The notes: a model not told the origin generated them from the sequence alone. Positions 42,246-52,106 are shown, numbered from the stretch's first letter. The stretch is 64,000 bases of DNA from Nakaseomyces glabratus (GCF_010111755.1 NC_088963.1:992001-1056000), one strand, 5' to 3'. Made by a program: numbers and translations.

Positions 42246-42720
42246 ACCAGCAGCCAGCCTAGGATGGTAAACATCTTGTGAAGAGCACCCCCCTTCTAGA
42301 CTGACAACCGTATCCCATCAATTTCTAGTGGTGGGACACCAACTGGAATCACTCTTTGCCTGGCCTGGGAGCTGTTCCCTGGATAGTTTGTATACTGTTT
42401 ACCCTGTGTAATCCGCTATGGACACCTGCCCAGTCTCCTCTTGCCTCCTATTGCCTCCTGTTGGGCTAGTATCCTCTCTGCCTAGGATACTGTCCACTCT
42501 ACAGAGCTCTAGTTCCAGCTCTGCCTAACTTGGCACCAGCCCCTGCCTAGCTCAGGGCCAAGCTCCACCCTAGCAGGCTTAGTACCACTGCCAACAGCAC
42601 AGACACTCACCAGCAACGAGTACCATTCTCAAACTTTTTGCATTCGGTCACAGAAACATCAGCACAAGCAGACACGAGCTCTTGCCTCAACGATCGGGGG
42701 ACTCGCAAGTTTCTGACAAA
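42240..42720. other. G+C-rich, hairpin-rich island; possible structured RNA
   Basis: About 480 bp whose base composition is visibly richer in G+C than both flanks, with no long ORF on either strand. Perfect or near-perfect stems include an 8-bp stem AGTATCCT/AGGATACT (42468-42475 with 42484-42491), CTTGG/CCAAG enclosing CCCTG/CAGGG (42529-42562), CCTGGGA/TCCCTGG (42364-42382) and an 11-bp arm pair at 42310-42320 with 42329-42339. A T6 run at 42857-42862 could end a + strand Pol III transcript. I could not assign a known RNA family or the strand. Confidence 0.4.
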
Positions 42721-42954
42721 ATATGGCCTCTCGTCGATTTCCAAATGATACTCTCATTGGGCTGTGTTAACAATTAATCGTAGTGGGTTCCCATTCTACC
42801 ATGGTTTACTCTTGGTAGGTATTGACGCTCATGGGCAATATCTGAAAGATAATATTGATATTTTTTAATAGAGACATATAAGAAATAAAGGATTTTGTAT
42901 TTGCATTTGCAACTTTCAATAGCCTCAAGCAAAAGCACTATAGAAAGAGCAAAG

Positions 42955-43368
42955 ATGTCTTCCACTACTGTCAGAAACTCTAACTGGAGATTGGTTGAAG
43001 TTGGTCGTGTTGTTTTGGTCAAGAAGGGCCAATCCGCTGGTAAGTTGGCCGCCATCGTTGAAATCATCGACCAAAAGCAAGTTTTGATTGACGGTCCAGA
43101 AACTGGTGTCCCAAGACAATCCATTAACTTGGGTCAAGTTGTCTTGACTCCATTGACCTTCACTTTGCCAAGAGGTGCTAGAACTTCCATTGTTTCCAAG
43201 AAGTGGGCTGCCGCTCAAGTTACTGAATCCTGGAAGGCTTCCTCCTGGGCTAAGAAGATTGCTCAACGTGAGAGACGTTCTGCTTTGTCCGACTTCGAAA
43301 GATTCCAAGTTATGGTTTTGAAGAAGCAAAAGAGATACACTGTCAAGAAGGCTTTGGCTAAGGCTTAA
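42955..43368 (+). CDS. RPL14: Ribosomal protein eL14
   Basis: 60S ribosomal protein L14. 137 residues against 138 in S. cerevisiae, with the KOW-type N-terminal block ([20 protein letters not shown]), [14 protein letters not shown], and the C-terminal [20 protein letters not shown]. Codon use is strongly biased to the preferred yeast set, as in highly expressed genes. The S. cerevisiae copies have an intron close to the start codon; here the frame runs straight from the ATG at 42955, and I see neither a GTATGT donor nor a TACTAAC box upstream. In-frame codons before this ATG have no other ATG. Confidence 0.97.
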   Translation: MSSTTVRNSNWRLVEVGRVVLVKKGQSAGKLAAIVEIIDQKQVLIDGPETGVPRQSINLGQVVLTPLTFTLPRGARTSIVSKKWAAAQVTESWKASSWAKKIAQRERRSALSDFERFQVMVLKKQKRYTVKKALAKA

Positions 43369-43869
43369 ATCGGGAAATATTAAAATAATAAGATAAGAAT
43401 ATTATATCGCCTTTTTTATTAAAAATATAAACAAAACCTGAAACACCCTACCACTGACTTTTACGCATTACCTCAAATATAACAAACTGGGATTTAAAAA
43501 AGACCGAATGACCTTTTTAAGCACCATATCTGGGGAAAATTGAATGGATACCATGCTTGGATTTGACTACATTTCCTACTCTAATACATATATAATACAG
43601 TGGGATTTTCTTACAATACAAGGATATTGAAATTTAGTTTTTTCCGCCATTTGTTTCTTTGAATTATACTCTTGGCTAAATCAACCAATGTCGTCTTTTT
43701 ATTATGGTAAAAACAAAGCTATCATTGCATTTTATGATACTTTAATCTTTGTGGCTGAGTTGTGATAGAAATTTTGGTTGGTATAACTGTTAGAGGAATA
43801 ATAAAGAAGGAACTAAAGCACAACGTTTTTAAAACTTTAAATCTACAATTATTTTGTATTCTATTCAAT

Positions 43870-44140
43870 AATTTAAAAAATATCATTTTACAAATTATAC
43901 CAATTATTCTTGAGTCTAATGTTTATAAAACATCGCATGCAAGAGAGTCGCATAGACAGTATATAACTTATCTGTATTTCTGGATTGGTTGGGTAGCTCA
44001 TTCAATCGTTAATAGAAGCACCTTTGTGCCTCTCTGCCACAAGACTGTCTACGTAGTTTTGCTCTCTGGCGCCAATATTTCTAAAAGATTATTTACAGAC
44101 GGACAGGACAAATATTATTCATTCCAGCGGGATGAATTTA
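43870..44140 (-). pseudogene. Doubtful relic, unidentified
   Basis: Read leftwards, two frames contain soluble-protein-like text: SVNNLLEILAPESKTT, then after an apparent frameshift YVDSLVAERHKGASIND, a stop, and MSYPTNPEI. The + strand frame over the same bases (43762-44202) stays open but has no ATG; it begins at GTG and looks like the shadow of an older reverse-strand gene. No family recognised, and chance cannot be excluded. Confidence 0.25.
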
Positions 44141-44618
44141 GACTTTTTTATTTTCTATTGTATAAGATAAGTAGCGCTTTGATCTACAATGTAGAATATT
44201 AAAACAACAATTGGAAACATATAATGTTGTAGCCTTTATCGATTTCACCAATGGCCTATTCATGGAAGGATGTAACTTCTGAATGCATTCTTAATACTAA
44301 TAACTGAATTTTTAAGTACAACGAGAAGACCCAATATTTTGTATGATGAATTAGGGGAATATTAAGTAACAGTATACCCGGGATCTTATTTTACTTCTAA
44401 TTCCAAAACTTTTAGGATAAATTAACAGAGAGACCTGCAATTTTGAAATTGATTAATAGTATGGCTCCATTAAACTAATGGTTTTTTAACAGCAAGCTAT
44501 TTTAACAGGCTTTCAGATATAAGGTAGGCATTATCCTGTTGCCGCGATGAAGCGGGTACTGTAGTTTTTGAATTCTACGAAATGCCTGGGAGGTGTACCT
44601 GAGCTCATTTATATATAT

Positions 44619-44933
44619 GAAGAAAAGTTCCTGAAAAAAGTAAGAAAGAGTAGTAAGTCTGATACTATAACGTCAAGAGAATGGTAAAGAGTAGTTGTAA
44701 ATAAACCCAATGGCTGATCCTGTCATACTGAAGGAGTTTGGATTACTGATCGTATAGATGATTCAGGTTAATGTTATCTAGTTAGAACTATAAATATTGG
44801 GTCATCCAATGATACTCGGCGGGCATATTCATTAGACTTAGAATCGAATGCCATAATTGTTACCAAAGATGGTCAATTGAGAGAAAATATTCAACAAGAA
44901 CTGGACAATATTCTTAAATACACAAAACTGTAA
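44619..44933 (+). pseudogene. Unidentified protein pseudogene
   Basis: One frame reads as protein for about 105 codons, broken by stops at 44685-44687 (TAA), 44715-44717 (TGA) and 44769-44771 (TAA). The last 53 codons are open and end in a normal stop: they contain YLVRTINIGSSNDTRRAY and DLESNAIIVTKDGQL, then ENIQQELDNILKYTKL. The charged amphipathic texture is that of a folded protein, but I do not recognise the family. Upstream the frame closes at 44616-44618 and I could not follow it further. Confidence 0.5.
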
Positions 44934-45247
44934 ACTTGGAGGACTTCAGTAATGAAGCACATAAGCAATTAAGTGCTAAAGTTAAGGTAGCTTCCCCACT
45001 CTAAGTAAGAGATTATGATTGCTCTGGCACTTTCTGTAAATAGTTAGTGTAGTTACTCAGACCAAACTATGCATTAATATAATATATATCTATGGTAATT
45101 TTTAAAATCTATAAGTAAAACCTAAAATATATACAATAATAATGTACCAGACATCGGTGTATCATATTCTTAGCAATGCAAATGTTTCGCTCATTCATAG
45201 ATGCGTTTAAGGTATGGCTTATTCATTGCATATGCATAATAATGTTG

Positions 45248-46000
45248 TTAGTAAATGATACCTAACCAAATAAGTTGAAGAAATGAGACCATCCTTGGAG
45301 TTGGATTAAATGACCACTGATAAAATTCCAAATTATCAATGAATGTGCGAAGGTTAGAAGCTTGTAAGACCGAAGTTGCTATTATTGAAATCTTAAGATA
45401 TTTTGGGGGTAAGCCCTTGGTTGATATACCCATCCAATTTAAAGATATCTGGGGTAAGTATTTGACAGCCGACAAGAACTGTCCAATCACCCATAAATAG
45501 TTGACATACTCTATGTAGTAGCCACCGAATCTACCATTATTACGTTCCGGCAAGTTATATTCCGCACAGATATAGGTAAAATAGGATAATATCAAAATCA
45601 TTAAGAAAATGCATATAAGTAAAAGAGATTCATTGCTCAACGTTTCTAGTAGCTCGGTATTTCCACAATTGAAAAAAACTATACTAGATACCGCCAGCAT
45701 TACGAGGTCTATTAATAATAAAGCCATCGATATTGGGATGGGTTCGGCATTAAGCGAATAATATAATGGAAATCTATCAGAGAACTGCCTAGCGGCAAGT
45801 TCGGAATACTTGTATATTACAGTACAGTACAATGATATGAAATACGTCGCAAACTGCATCAGATACAAATCATAGGACAATCCATACACTGATTTGTGTA
45901 CCGCATTATATCTTTTCTGTTGAACTATGGCATAGATCTAAGGATAATGCTAGTACAGACCAAATGAAAGCAGTGTGTTACATGGGCCATCGCTTGGGTC
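45248..46000 (-). pseudogene. ERS1: ERS1-like PQ-loop (cystinosin) pseudogene
   Basis: Family members are seven-helix lysosomal/vacuolar transporters. The open part (45248-45937) reads YNAVHKSVYGLSYDLYLMQF early, and the second PQ motif is intact: SAVKYLPQISLNWMGISTKG. Hydrophobic helices fill the rest, ending LQLIWLGIIY. Upstream in the same frame lie two TAG codons (45938-45940 and 45950-45952). The text around them, FGLY-stop-HYP-stop-IYAIVQQKRY, aligns with the first PQ loop, so the stops replace an expected Trp-like position and the Gln of YPQ. Farther upstream the frame continues briefly without a clear start. A TACTAAC box (46067-46073, - strand) occurs but no GTATGT donor does. A decayed gene is the simplest reading. 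Confidence 0.65.
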
Positions 46001-46639
46001 ATTAGATCCCCATGGATTAGCTATGAGACACACAGTTCCACTGCTTCAGATCATGGTACTTGACAAGTTAGTAAGAAAGAACTTTGTAAAACAGTTCATA
46101 AGCAATAGGAGATTTAGGCAAAACTTGGATACATATTTCGAGGATCTTTCCGCATGACTGTACGGTTCCAGTGTACAGCATATCAGTCCTCATATCAATC
46201 ACAGCGCAAGGGAATCCTAGAGCTAGAAGACGCAAACCAAACACTCATCATGTTAAACACTGCACCCATCATATTCTAAGAAACCATATCAATCTCCCTC
46301 GCGATGAGCATTTGTATACGTGCCAAGCTACCCTAGTGCAGTTATTATTGCAGAACAATGAACTCACAATGCGTACTAGTTTGGGGCTGTCTGCTGGTAA
46401 ACCAAGTCTCAAGTCTTGCTTGTCTTGTCAAACTTGGCTTTCCCCCCACTAGATAATGAAGTCTGAAGCCTGTATATTATCGAGTATAAGTTGAAGTCTG
46501 AAGTCTGGGATCTGTATGGATAATTTGACTTCAGTTAATATTGAAGGGTCAGCAATTTTGCTAATATAAATAGAAAATAAAATAGAAAGTTTCTTGGTGA
46601 ATCGGTATCTTTGAAGCCATTCATTGTATTTGTGCAAAA

Positions 46640-47125
46640 GTATAAGAATTGTACCAATTCTATGTGGACAAGTCCACACTATATATCAAGGAAAGATGGG
46701 CTGCTGAGTTAGGTTTTCTGGTACTGTTTGTATTGCGTATTGTGTTCGGGCAAGGTTGGTACCTTTTTGCTAGTATCTCTGTGGTGAATCTGTACTTAGC
46801 ATTCTTGAAATGTAAGTTCGATGACTCTTTACAACAAGATGAAAATAACAATGAGTTGGAAGCCGGAGAGAAGTCCAATGAGTTCTGTCCGTTTATCAAA
46901 AGGTTACCTGACTTCAGATTCTTGTAAAATTATATCAGGGAGCCTATGTTGTCCATGTTACTGTCTTTGTTCATAATACCAGATATCAAATTGTTCTAGT
47001 CTATCTTGCTGTTCTATTTCATTCACTGCATCCTTCATATCTATAAGACACGAACGGAAGTCAGTAAAACATTTATGATATATTCCGAAACTATTATAGG
47101 GAGAATGTTGGAATACCATCACTAA
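46640..47125 (+). pseudogene. RER1: RER1 pseudogene
   Basis: Rer1 is a Golgi retrieval receptor for ER membrane proteins. One frame matches it across nearly its whole length: LYQFYVDKSTLYIKERWA, then SLQQDENNNELEAGEKS, PFIKRLPDFRF, and beyond the first stop MLSMLLSLF, then SILLFYFIHC. It is broken by stops at 46643-46645 (TAA), 46925-46927 (TAA, where Tyr is expected) and 46997-46999 (TAG, at the Trp of VFWP). No initiating ATG is visible; the open section starts after a stop at a TTG. Because similarity persists past the stops, the loss looks recent. Confidence 0.88.
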
Positions 47126-47224
47126 ATGGTAAATTTGGTACAAGACTCTTAAGTCTTACAAAGATAAGTTTTCAGTATCTAGTTTACTGTAGCCACACAT
47201 GGTTTATCATTATTTCATGAATTG

Positions 47225-49048
47225 TTATACAATCTCTGGCTTAACAACAACCACTAAATACAAGGTTTTATCATTATCATTAATTCGTGACAAGTCAATT
47301 CTCTTCTTGGCAATACTTTCATCTGTGGTCAGTATTTGCAGGATATCAGGGAGTTTGCCAAGCAGAGAACTTAAAATGTACATATTTTTGACGTAAGGTT
47401 TCCTAGGTTTCATCCCAAGTACTCTATCGAGATCATCCATGAATTCTACCAGCTGTTCATACTTCTCCCTATGTGATGCTGATGGTAAAAGTTGATATGC
47501 TAAGACAGCTCTTGTAGTTTTTATCTCAGAAATATATTCCGTAGCAATTTTTGTATGTAACCTTCCTTCATATATCAACTTGCCGTCCCCTACTACAGCT
47601 TGATATATTTTATGCTCTTGATTCTCGTCTAAAAGCGTAGACCCTAAAAATTTGAATGTACCAACTACATTCAGATCTACCTCGTTATAATCCAGTTTAA
47701 ACTTAACATTCAATATATTCTGATCATTTGTATCAACACCATTGTTACTATCACTTTTCATACTGTCAGGTTCATCTGTGTAGCTGTTCGTTGGAGAGTC
47801 AGTAGTGTACGGTCTGTTATTCGAATTAGACTCATGTATGTCTTTAGGATTGAAAGTTTTTGTAAATGTTGGATTGGTGAATTCAAAGGAATTATGGTCA
47901 TCCTCGGAGTTATCTTGTTTAAGTTTATCTAATGGTTGATTTGGTATAACCAAACTGTCTATCTTCTGGGAATCTATTTTCTTTTTCATACTCTGAAGGT
48001 CAGGATTAGCTAGATCGGTCGCTGACATAGAGACCAATTGTTCTAAATCAAGTTGCCTGTTAATAACAGCTTCCTTTAGACTAAGATTCTTTGGATCTTT
48101 CAGGTTACTGAATAGAACACGAACCTTTTCTGTATATACAGATATAAGTGTTTTATAGTTGCTTATGCTCCTACAATGGGAAAAGAGTTTACTTTCCATC
48201 TCCTCTGCAAATTCATCTGAGATACTTTGTTCATCATGTCCTTTGACAATCTCAAAGACATTGTTCTTTAATGTATCTGGTATAATATAATTTTTGAATA
48301 ATGTAACCAACATTTTTCTGGCGTTTGTCCGGACTTTCGCATAGGAGTCTTCTGAGGGTATAGTTTCAGTTTCGGTCTGATCATCGGTAATAACCCTCGC
48401 CTTCTTTTTGGGTACAGTTTTGGTAGTTGTTATAGCACTGTTACTGGGTTTGCGTTTCCTTTTATCCTTCTTTACCCTATTATCGTCGTTTTCGACGAAT
48501 TCGTCGTCATCAACTTCAGCAATATTGGCGGTATCTTTGCTCAGTATAAAGTCCTGGTCCTCATCTTGATCATCAACATACTCATCTGGATGTTCTTTTG
48601 GTTCATCTAGTATATCGTTATCACCAATCATCTCGGATTTGTTCAATTCCTTATAAGCACGTCTTTCTTCGCGTAGTTGACTTTTATAAATGCATCTGTC
48701 ACAATAATACTTGTCCTCTGAATTCACTAAAAGTTTACTCAGAGAGTCCACATCATCAGAATTCTCTAGTTCTTTTGGTACCTTGATATCCTTTACTTGT
48801 AACATACAATTGATATGTTGCCAAGTATCACATTGATCGCACTGAATCATTTCCCCATAAGGGTCCTCATCCTCAACATAGTTAGCATCAGTGGTTCCAC
48901 ATGGTGAACAATGTACAATTTCCTGTACTTTTTCTTTCTTAGGTCGATTCACTCGCTGCTCGTACTCTTCTTCCTCTTGTCTCCTAAGTACTTCCAGGTA
49001 TGTATTCTTCCCCTTCGTACTTCTACTAGATTTCCGCAGCGATTCCAT
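47225..49048 (-). CDS. BYE1: Bye1, PHD and TFIIS-like Pol II regulator
   Basis: Transcription-elongation regulator that binds RNA polymerase II and H3K4-methylated chromatin. 607 residues from the ATG at 49046-49048 (MESLRKSSRSTKGKN, like S. cerevisiae MSVRTSSRSNKGQN); the frame extends 48 bp upstream only by way of a TTG. The PHD finger is at about 44-120 (MIQCDQCDTWQHINC, later YYCDRC). An acidic/basic linker with KKDKRKRK precedes the TFIIS central domain (about 240-350; VRTNARKMLVTLF). A SPOC-like domain lies near 445-600. Divergent with AUR1, as in S. cerevisiae (YKL005C/YKL004W). Confidence 0.93.
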   Translation of the reverse strand: MESLRKSSRSTKGKNTYLEVLRRQEEEEYEQRVNRPKKEKVQEIVHCSPCGTTDANYVEDEDPYGEMIQCDQCDTWQHINCMLQVKDIKVPKELENSDDVDSLSKLLVNSEDKYYCDRCIYKSQLREERRAYKELNKSEMIGDNDILDEPKEHPDEYVDDQDEDQDFILSKDTANIAEVDDDEFVENDDNRVKKDKRKRKPSNSAITTTKTVPKKKARVITDDQTETETIPSEDSYAKVRTNARKMLVTLFKNYIIPDTLKNNVFEIVKGHDEQSISDEFAEEMESKLFSHCRSISNYKTLISVYTEKVRVLFSNLKDPKNLSLKEAVINRQLDLEQLVSMSATDLANPDLQSMKKKIDSQKIDSLVIPNQPLDKLKQDNSEDDHNSFEFTNPTFTKTFNPKDIHESNSNNRPYTTDSPTNSYTDEPDSMKSDSNNGVDTNDQNILNVKFKLDYNEVDLNVVGTFKFLGSTLLDENQEHKIYQAVVGDGKLIYEGRLHTKIATEYISEIKTTRAVLAYQLLPSASHREKYEQLVEFMDDLDRVLGMKPRKPYVKNMYILSSLLGKLPDILQILTTDESIAKKRIDLSRINDNDKTLYLVVVVKPEIV

Positions 49049-49798
49049 GTTCAGTCCTACTAGTTCGTCCCTAGCAGTGAGCCGTAATATTAGCAATTAT
49101 AAACCGTTGCTATTATATTCTAAAGGGCATCGGCACTAAATGTATTAGCCAGTGACTATAAAAACGTTCTATGTGACTCCACGTGAAATACAAAGAATAA
49201 TAAGGCTATAAAGTTCATCAAGTATTGGCAAGGCATCAACACTCGTAGACTACAGTTGCAGTTCCCGAAGCCAGTAAATTTTTAATTACGCAAGTCCCTC
49301 ACTTCAGGTGCCACTCAGAAGAGCACGCTAGTTCCCCTGAGAACAATGGCAAAATAAACATCTGACACCTGCCCCCCATTGTTCTCCTTCTCCCTCATTT
49401 GGCATACTGTTGAAAAGTGGGATACGAAGCAGCAGACAAGGAAACACCTAGCAGAGAGATTAGCAAATATAGTAAAAACGGATCCTTCGAGAAATCCCCC
49501 TTCATTTTATCACTCCCTCCCATCCCGGAGGCCAAAAAAAAATTTGTCAACAGTTGCCAAAATAACAAAACAAAGCTCATCGCTCATGAAATTTAGAGCC
49601 CCTATCCCACACATAATATTATTAATAGTATTCCTTGTTTTAATAATTATATAATAGTATATAATAAGAATAGTACTCCTTTGAGACACGCATACATTCG
49701 CTTAAAAGAGCCTTTCCCGGTTAGCCAACGCTTAACACTATAACAGAAGATTACTAATACTGGCAAATCAAGGCTATCGATCTAAAATAATATAACAA
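49049..49798. other. Divergent BYE1/AUR1 promoter region
   Basis: 750 bp. It holds a single PAC core (49575-49583, GCTCATCGC) followed by ATGAAATTT, and otherwise AT-rich sequence with TATA-like stretches near 49640-49665. Short + strand frames near 49379 are not credible. Confidence 0.55.
49575..49583. promoter_or_regulatory. Single PAC core
   Basis: GCTCATCGC, 216 bp upstream of AUR1. A lone copy with only a weak RRPE-like neighbour; it may be fortuitous. Confidence 0.35.
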
Positions 49799-51145
49799 AT
49801 GTTTCTTAAGGTACGGGACTGGTTTCTTAAGGACAGGCCGGCTAACCATAGTGCTACAGATTTGGAATATGGCTGGAATCCCATGGAGTCTGTAAGGTAC
49901 CTCCGGTCTCAATACAGACATTATAAGGCTAACCCACATTTATTGAGCTACAAGGACGTGTGTCATTACACATTTATGGGCTCTGTTTGGTTGTTTGTGC
50001 TAATTATGAACCCTGCACCAATGGTTCTAAAGTTGCTGTTTTATGCATTCTTAACTCTCCTGTTCCTGGTACCCATAACTTCGCAGTTCTTCTTTAATGC
50101 ATTGCCTATCCTAACCTGGTTGGCACTTTATTTCACTTCATCATACTTAAAGGCAGATATTAGACCACCTATCACAGTCAAGGCGTTGCCTGCTATTGAA
50201 ACAGTGCTATACGGTGATAACTTGAGTGATATCCTAGCAACATCCACCAATCCTGTTTTGGATATTTTCGCATGGATCCCATACGGTCTGTTCCACTTTG
50301 GTGCACCTTTCGTGGTAGCGTTGATTTTGTTCTTGTTCGGTCCACCAACAATTTTGAAGGGCTATGCATTTGCATTTGGATACATGAATCTAATCGGTGT
50401 CATGATTCAGAATTTCTTCCCAGCTGCTCCTCCTTGGTATAAAATCCTATACGGACTAGAGAGTGCTAACTACACCATGAAGGGTTCCCCTGGTGGTTTG
50501 GCTAGAATCGATGAGCTACTTCACATTAACTTATACAGTAACGCATTCGCTAACTCCTCGGTTATTTTTGGCGCTTTCCCATCTTTACACTCCGGATGTG
50601 CCACCATGGAGGCCTTGTTTTTTTCCTACTGCTTCCCATTTTTAAGACCACTATTTATTTTCTACGTTTGCTGGTTATGGTGGTCCACTATGTACTTGAC
50701 TCATCACTATTTCGTTGATTTGATGGCCGGCTCAGTGCTATCTTATGTGATTTTCCAATACACTAAATACTATCATTTGCCAGTGGTGAATACTTCCTAT
50801 TTGACAAGATGGGCATACCCAAGTGTATCGAAGTATGATTTTAAGACTTCTGATCCGTTGAACACCGACTCAGAGATGCACGTCGAGAATATTCCATTAA
50901 GAACTTACGATGAAACAATGAGTATCGACTCTAGGAGTAACAGCAATGGTAGACTTGAGTTGGAGTTAGATATGGATATGGATAATATGCGTACTGTAAG
51001 CAGCAACACTTCTACACCAGCATCGGTTTTTGATAGAATGGAATCTTTATCCAGGTCGTCCGCAACTTCAAATACATCATTGGGAAATTTGTCCACAACT
51101 GACTTGACTGACCCTCCTGTAGCAAGAAAGCCATCTGCATTCTAG
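49799..51145 (+). CDS. AUR1: Inositol phosphorylceramide synthase Aur1
   Basis: Catalytic subunit of IPC synthase in the Golgi; it transfers phosphoinositol from phosphatidylinositol to ceramide, and is the target of aureobasidin A in yeasts. 448 residues (401 in S. cerevisiae; the extra length is in the Ser/Asn-rich cytosolic tail after about 340). Multiple transmembrane helices are visible. The PAP2-type active site appears as GAFPSLHSGCATMEALFFSY (His near residue 263) and THHYFVDLMAGSVLSY (second His near 302). The region near NYTMKGSPGGLARID matches the conserved pre-catalytic loop. It acts one step after LAC1. Confidence 0.96.
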   Translation: MFLKVRDWFLKDRPANHSATDLEYGWNPMESVRYLRSQYRHYKANPHLLSYKDVCHYTFMGSVWLFVLIMNPAPMVLKLLFYAFLTLLFLVPITSQFFFNALPILTWLALYFTSSYLKADIRPPITVKALPAIETVLYGDNLSDILATSTNPVLDIFAWIPYGLFHFGAPFVVALILFLFGPPTILKGYAFAFGYMNLIGVMIQNFFPAAPPWYKILYGLESANYTMKGSPGGLARIDELLHINLYSNAFANSSVIFGAFPSLHSGCATMEALFFSYCFPFLRPLFIFYVCWLWWSTMYLTHHYFVDLMAGSVLSYVIFQYTKYYHLPVVNTSYLTRWAYPSVSKYDFKTSDPLNTDSEMHVENIPLRTYDETMSIDSRSNSNGRLELELDMDMDNMRTVSSNTSTPASVFDRMESLSRSSATSNTSLGNLSTTDLTDPPVARKPSAF

Positions 51146-51749
51146 ACCTCGATTAACGATTTCAAAGAAACCCTATGATCATAATTTCTAATTTTTATTA
51201 TTCTCATTGAATTTTTAAGTTTCAATTTTAAAGCGTTTAATTTGTTCCATTACATCAATAACAGTACTTTTGTTCTATCTGCTCTAATAAGGTAAATTAA
51301 TGTCACTTACTGAGCTTGTTATTAGGCTTGGTTACTGTTTTTTCTAATCATGACAAGGAATATATTGATTTATCCGATATTATATTCGATTTCATCATAT
51401 TTTTTTTAAAGTTATTTGGTCTTTACTTCACCTTTACCAATCATAATGCTAAGGTCCTCTAAGCATTCCATATAGATTCAGGATACCCATAAATGGTTTT
51501 AGGACCCTTTTAATTCTTCCCCAGGTAATTTTTTTTCTTTATTCATTATCATACTTTTATCTTACTATATACTGTGCGACTATTGTCTAATTTATTTTAG
51601 GAAATAATATATTAATTAGGTGTTAATATTGAATTATTGGATATTATTATTTAGAATGTTTATTCGTGGATTGTGTATATATACAAGGGTTAAATATTTT
51701 GAGAATTTATGCATAGAAAGAGAAACCTTCAAGTGAAGTTCTGCGCTTT
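51146..51749. other. Convergent AUR1/MRP17 3' region
   Basis: 604 bp between two stop codons, very AT-rich (T-rich near 51400-51545). No ORF or RNA gene seen. Confidence 0.5.
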
Positions 51750-52106
51750 TCACAAGCCTTGACTCTTTTCAATCGAACTCAAAGATGCCAGCTCTTTCTC
51801 AGTATTAATCTTGACAATGGACGATCTGATCACACGGGGGTCTTTTCTCAATGTTCTCAGAATCTGGGATTGTACAGGAATGGATGAGTCAAACAGCATC
51901 AAGAACTTGAATGCTTGGAAATGACGTTCTTGATCCTTTGTAATAACCCTCGGTAACATGGTCTTACCCATCGGCATAATTTTACGCACAACACCACGAT
52001 TCTCTATGATCATTCTACCTATAGTAGTGGCTAGCTCCTTAGCCTCCTGTTGCATTTGATGCTTCGGTTGCAATATACGCACCATGGCAATTAATTCATA
52101 CAGCAT
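51750..52106 (-). CDS. MRP17: Mitochondrial ribosomal protein Mrp17 (bS6m)
   Basis: Small-subunit mitochondrial ribosomal protein of the bacterial S6 family. 118 residues from the ATG at 52104-52106 ([12 protein letters not shown], like S. cerevisiae MLYELIGLVRI); nine extra codons upstream start only at GTG. Conserved blocks are [22 protein letters not shown] and [16 protein letters not shown]. It is a little shorter than the S. cerevisiae protein (131). Synteny with AUR1 is conserved; the next S. cerevisiae genes (DID4, MET14) are replaced here by MAF1. Confidence 0.94.
   Translation of the reverse strand: MLYELIAMVRILQPKHQMQQEAKELATTIGRMIIENRGVVRKIMPMGKTMLPRVITKDQERHFQAFKFLMLFDSSIPVQSQILRTLRKDPRVIRSSIVKINTEKELASLSSIEKSQGL

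Larger units (their letters stand above)
41454..42954. other. SFT1/RPL14 divergent region
   Basis: 1.5 kb between divergent genes. It holds a possible 48-codon ORF (41780-41926), two Rap1-like sites and a G+C-rich hairpin-rich island (about 42240-42720), each listed separately. The last 100 bp before RPL14 are AT-rich. Confidence 0.6.
43369..47224. other. Relic-rich region between RPL14 and BYE1
   Basis: 3.9 kb without an intact gene. It contains an ERS1-like pseudogene, a RER1 pseudogene, an unidentified pseudogene and a doubtful older relic (separate entries). In S. cerevisiae RPL14A and BYE1 are immediate neighbours, so this material was inserted or is retained from a rearrangement. Confidence 0.7.

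Noticed and set aside
42240..42720. Signal-recognition-particle RNA (scR1) or another known RNA
   Set aside because: Short stretches felt familiar but I could not align a whole family model or fix a strand, so I left it unnamed.
43762..44202. 147-codon open frame on the + strand as a gene
   Set aside because: It begins at GTG and contains no ATG, and reverse-strand text over the same bases looks more like protein.
45938..46073. 5' intron for the ERS1-like gene
   Set aside because: A TACTAAC box is present on the - strand, but I found no GTATGT donor, and the sequence around the stops itself aligns with the first PQ loop.
49049..49096. Upstream extension of BYE1
   Set aside because: Starts at TTG; the ATG at 49046-49048 matches the N-terminus of S. 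cerevisiae Bye1.
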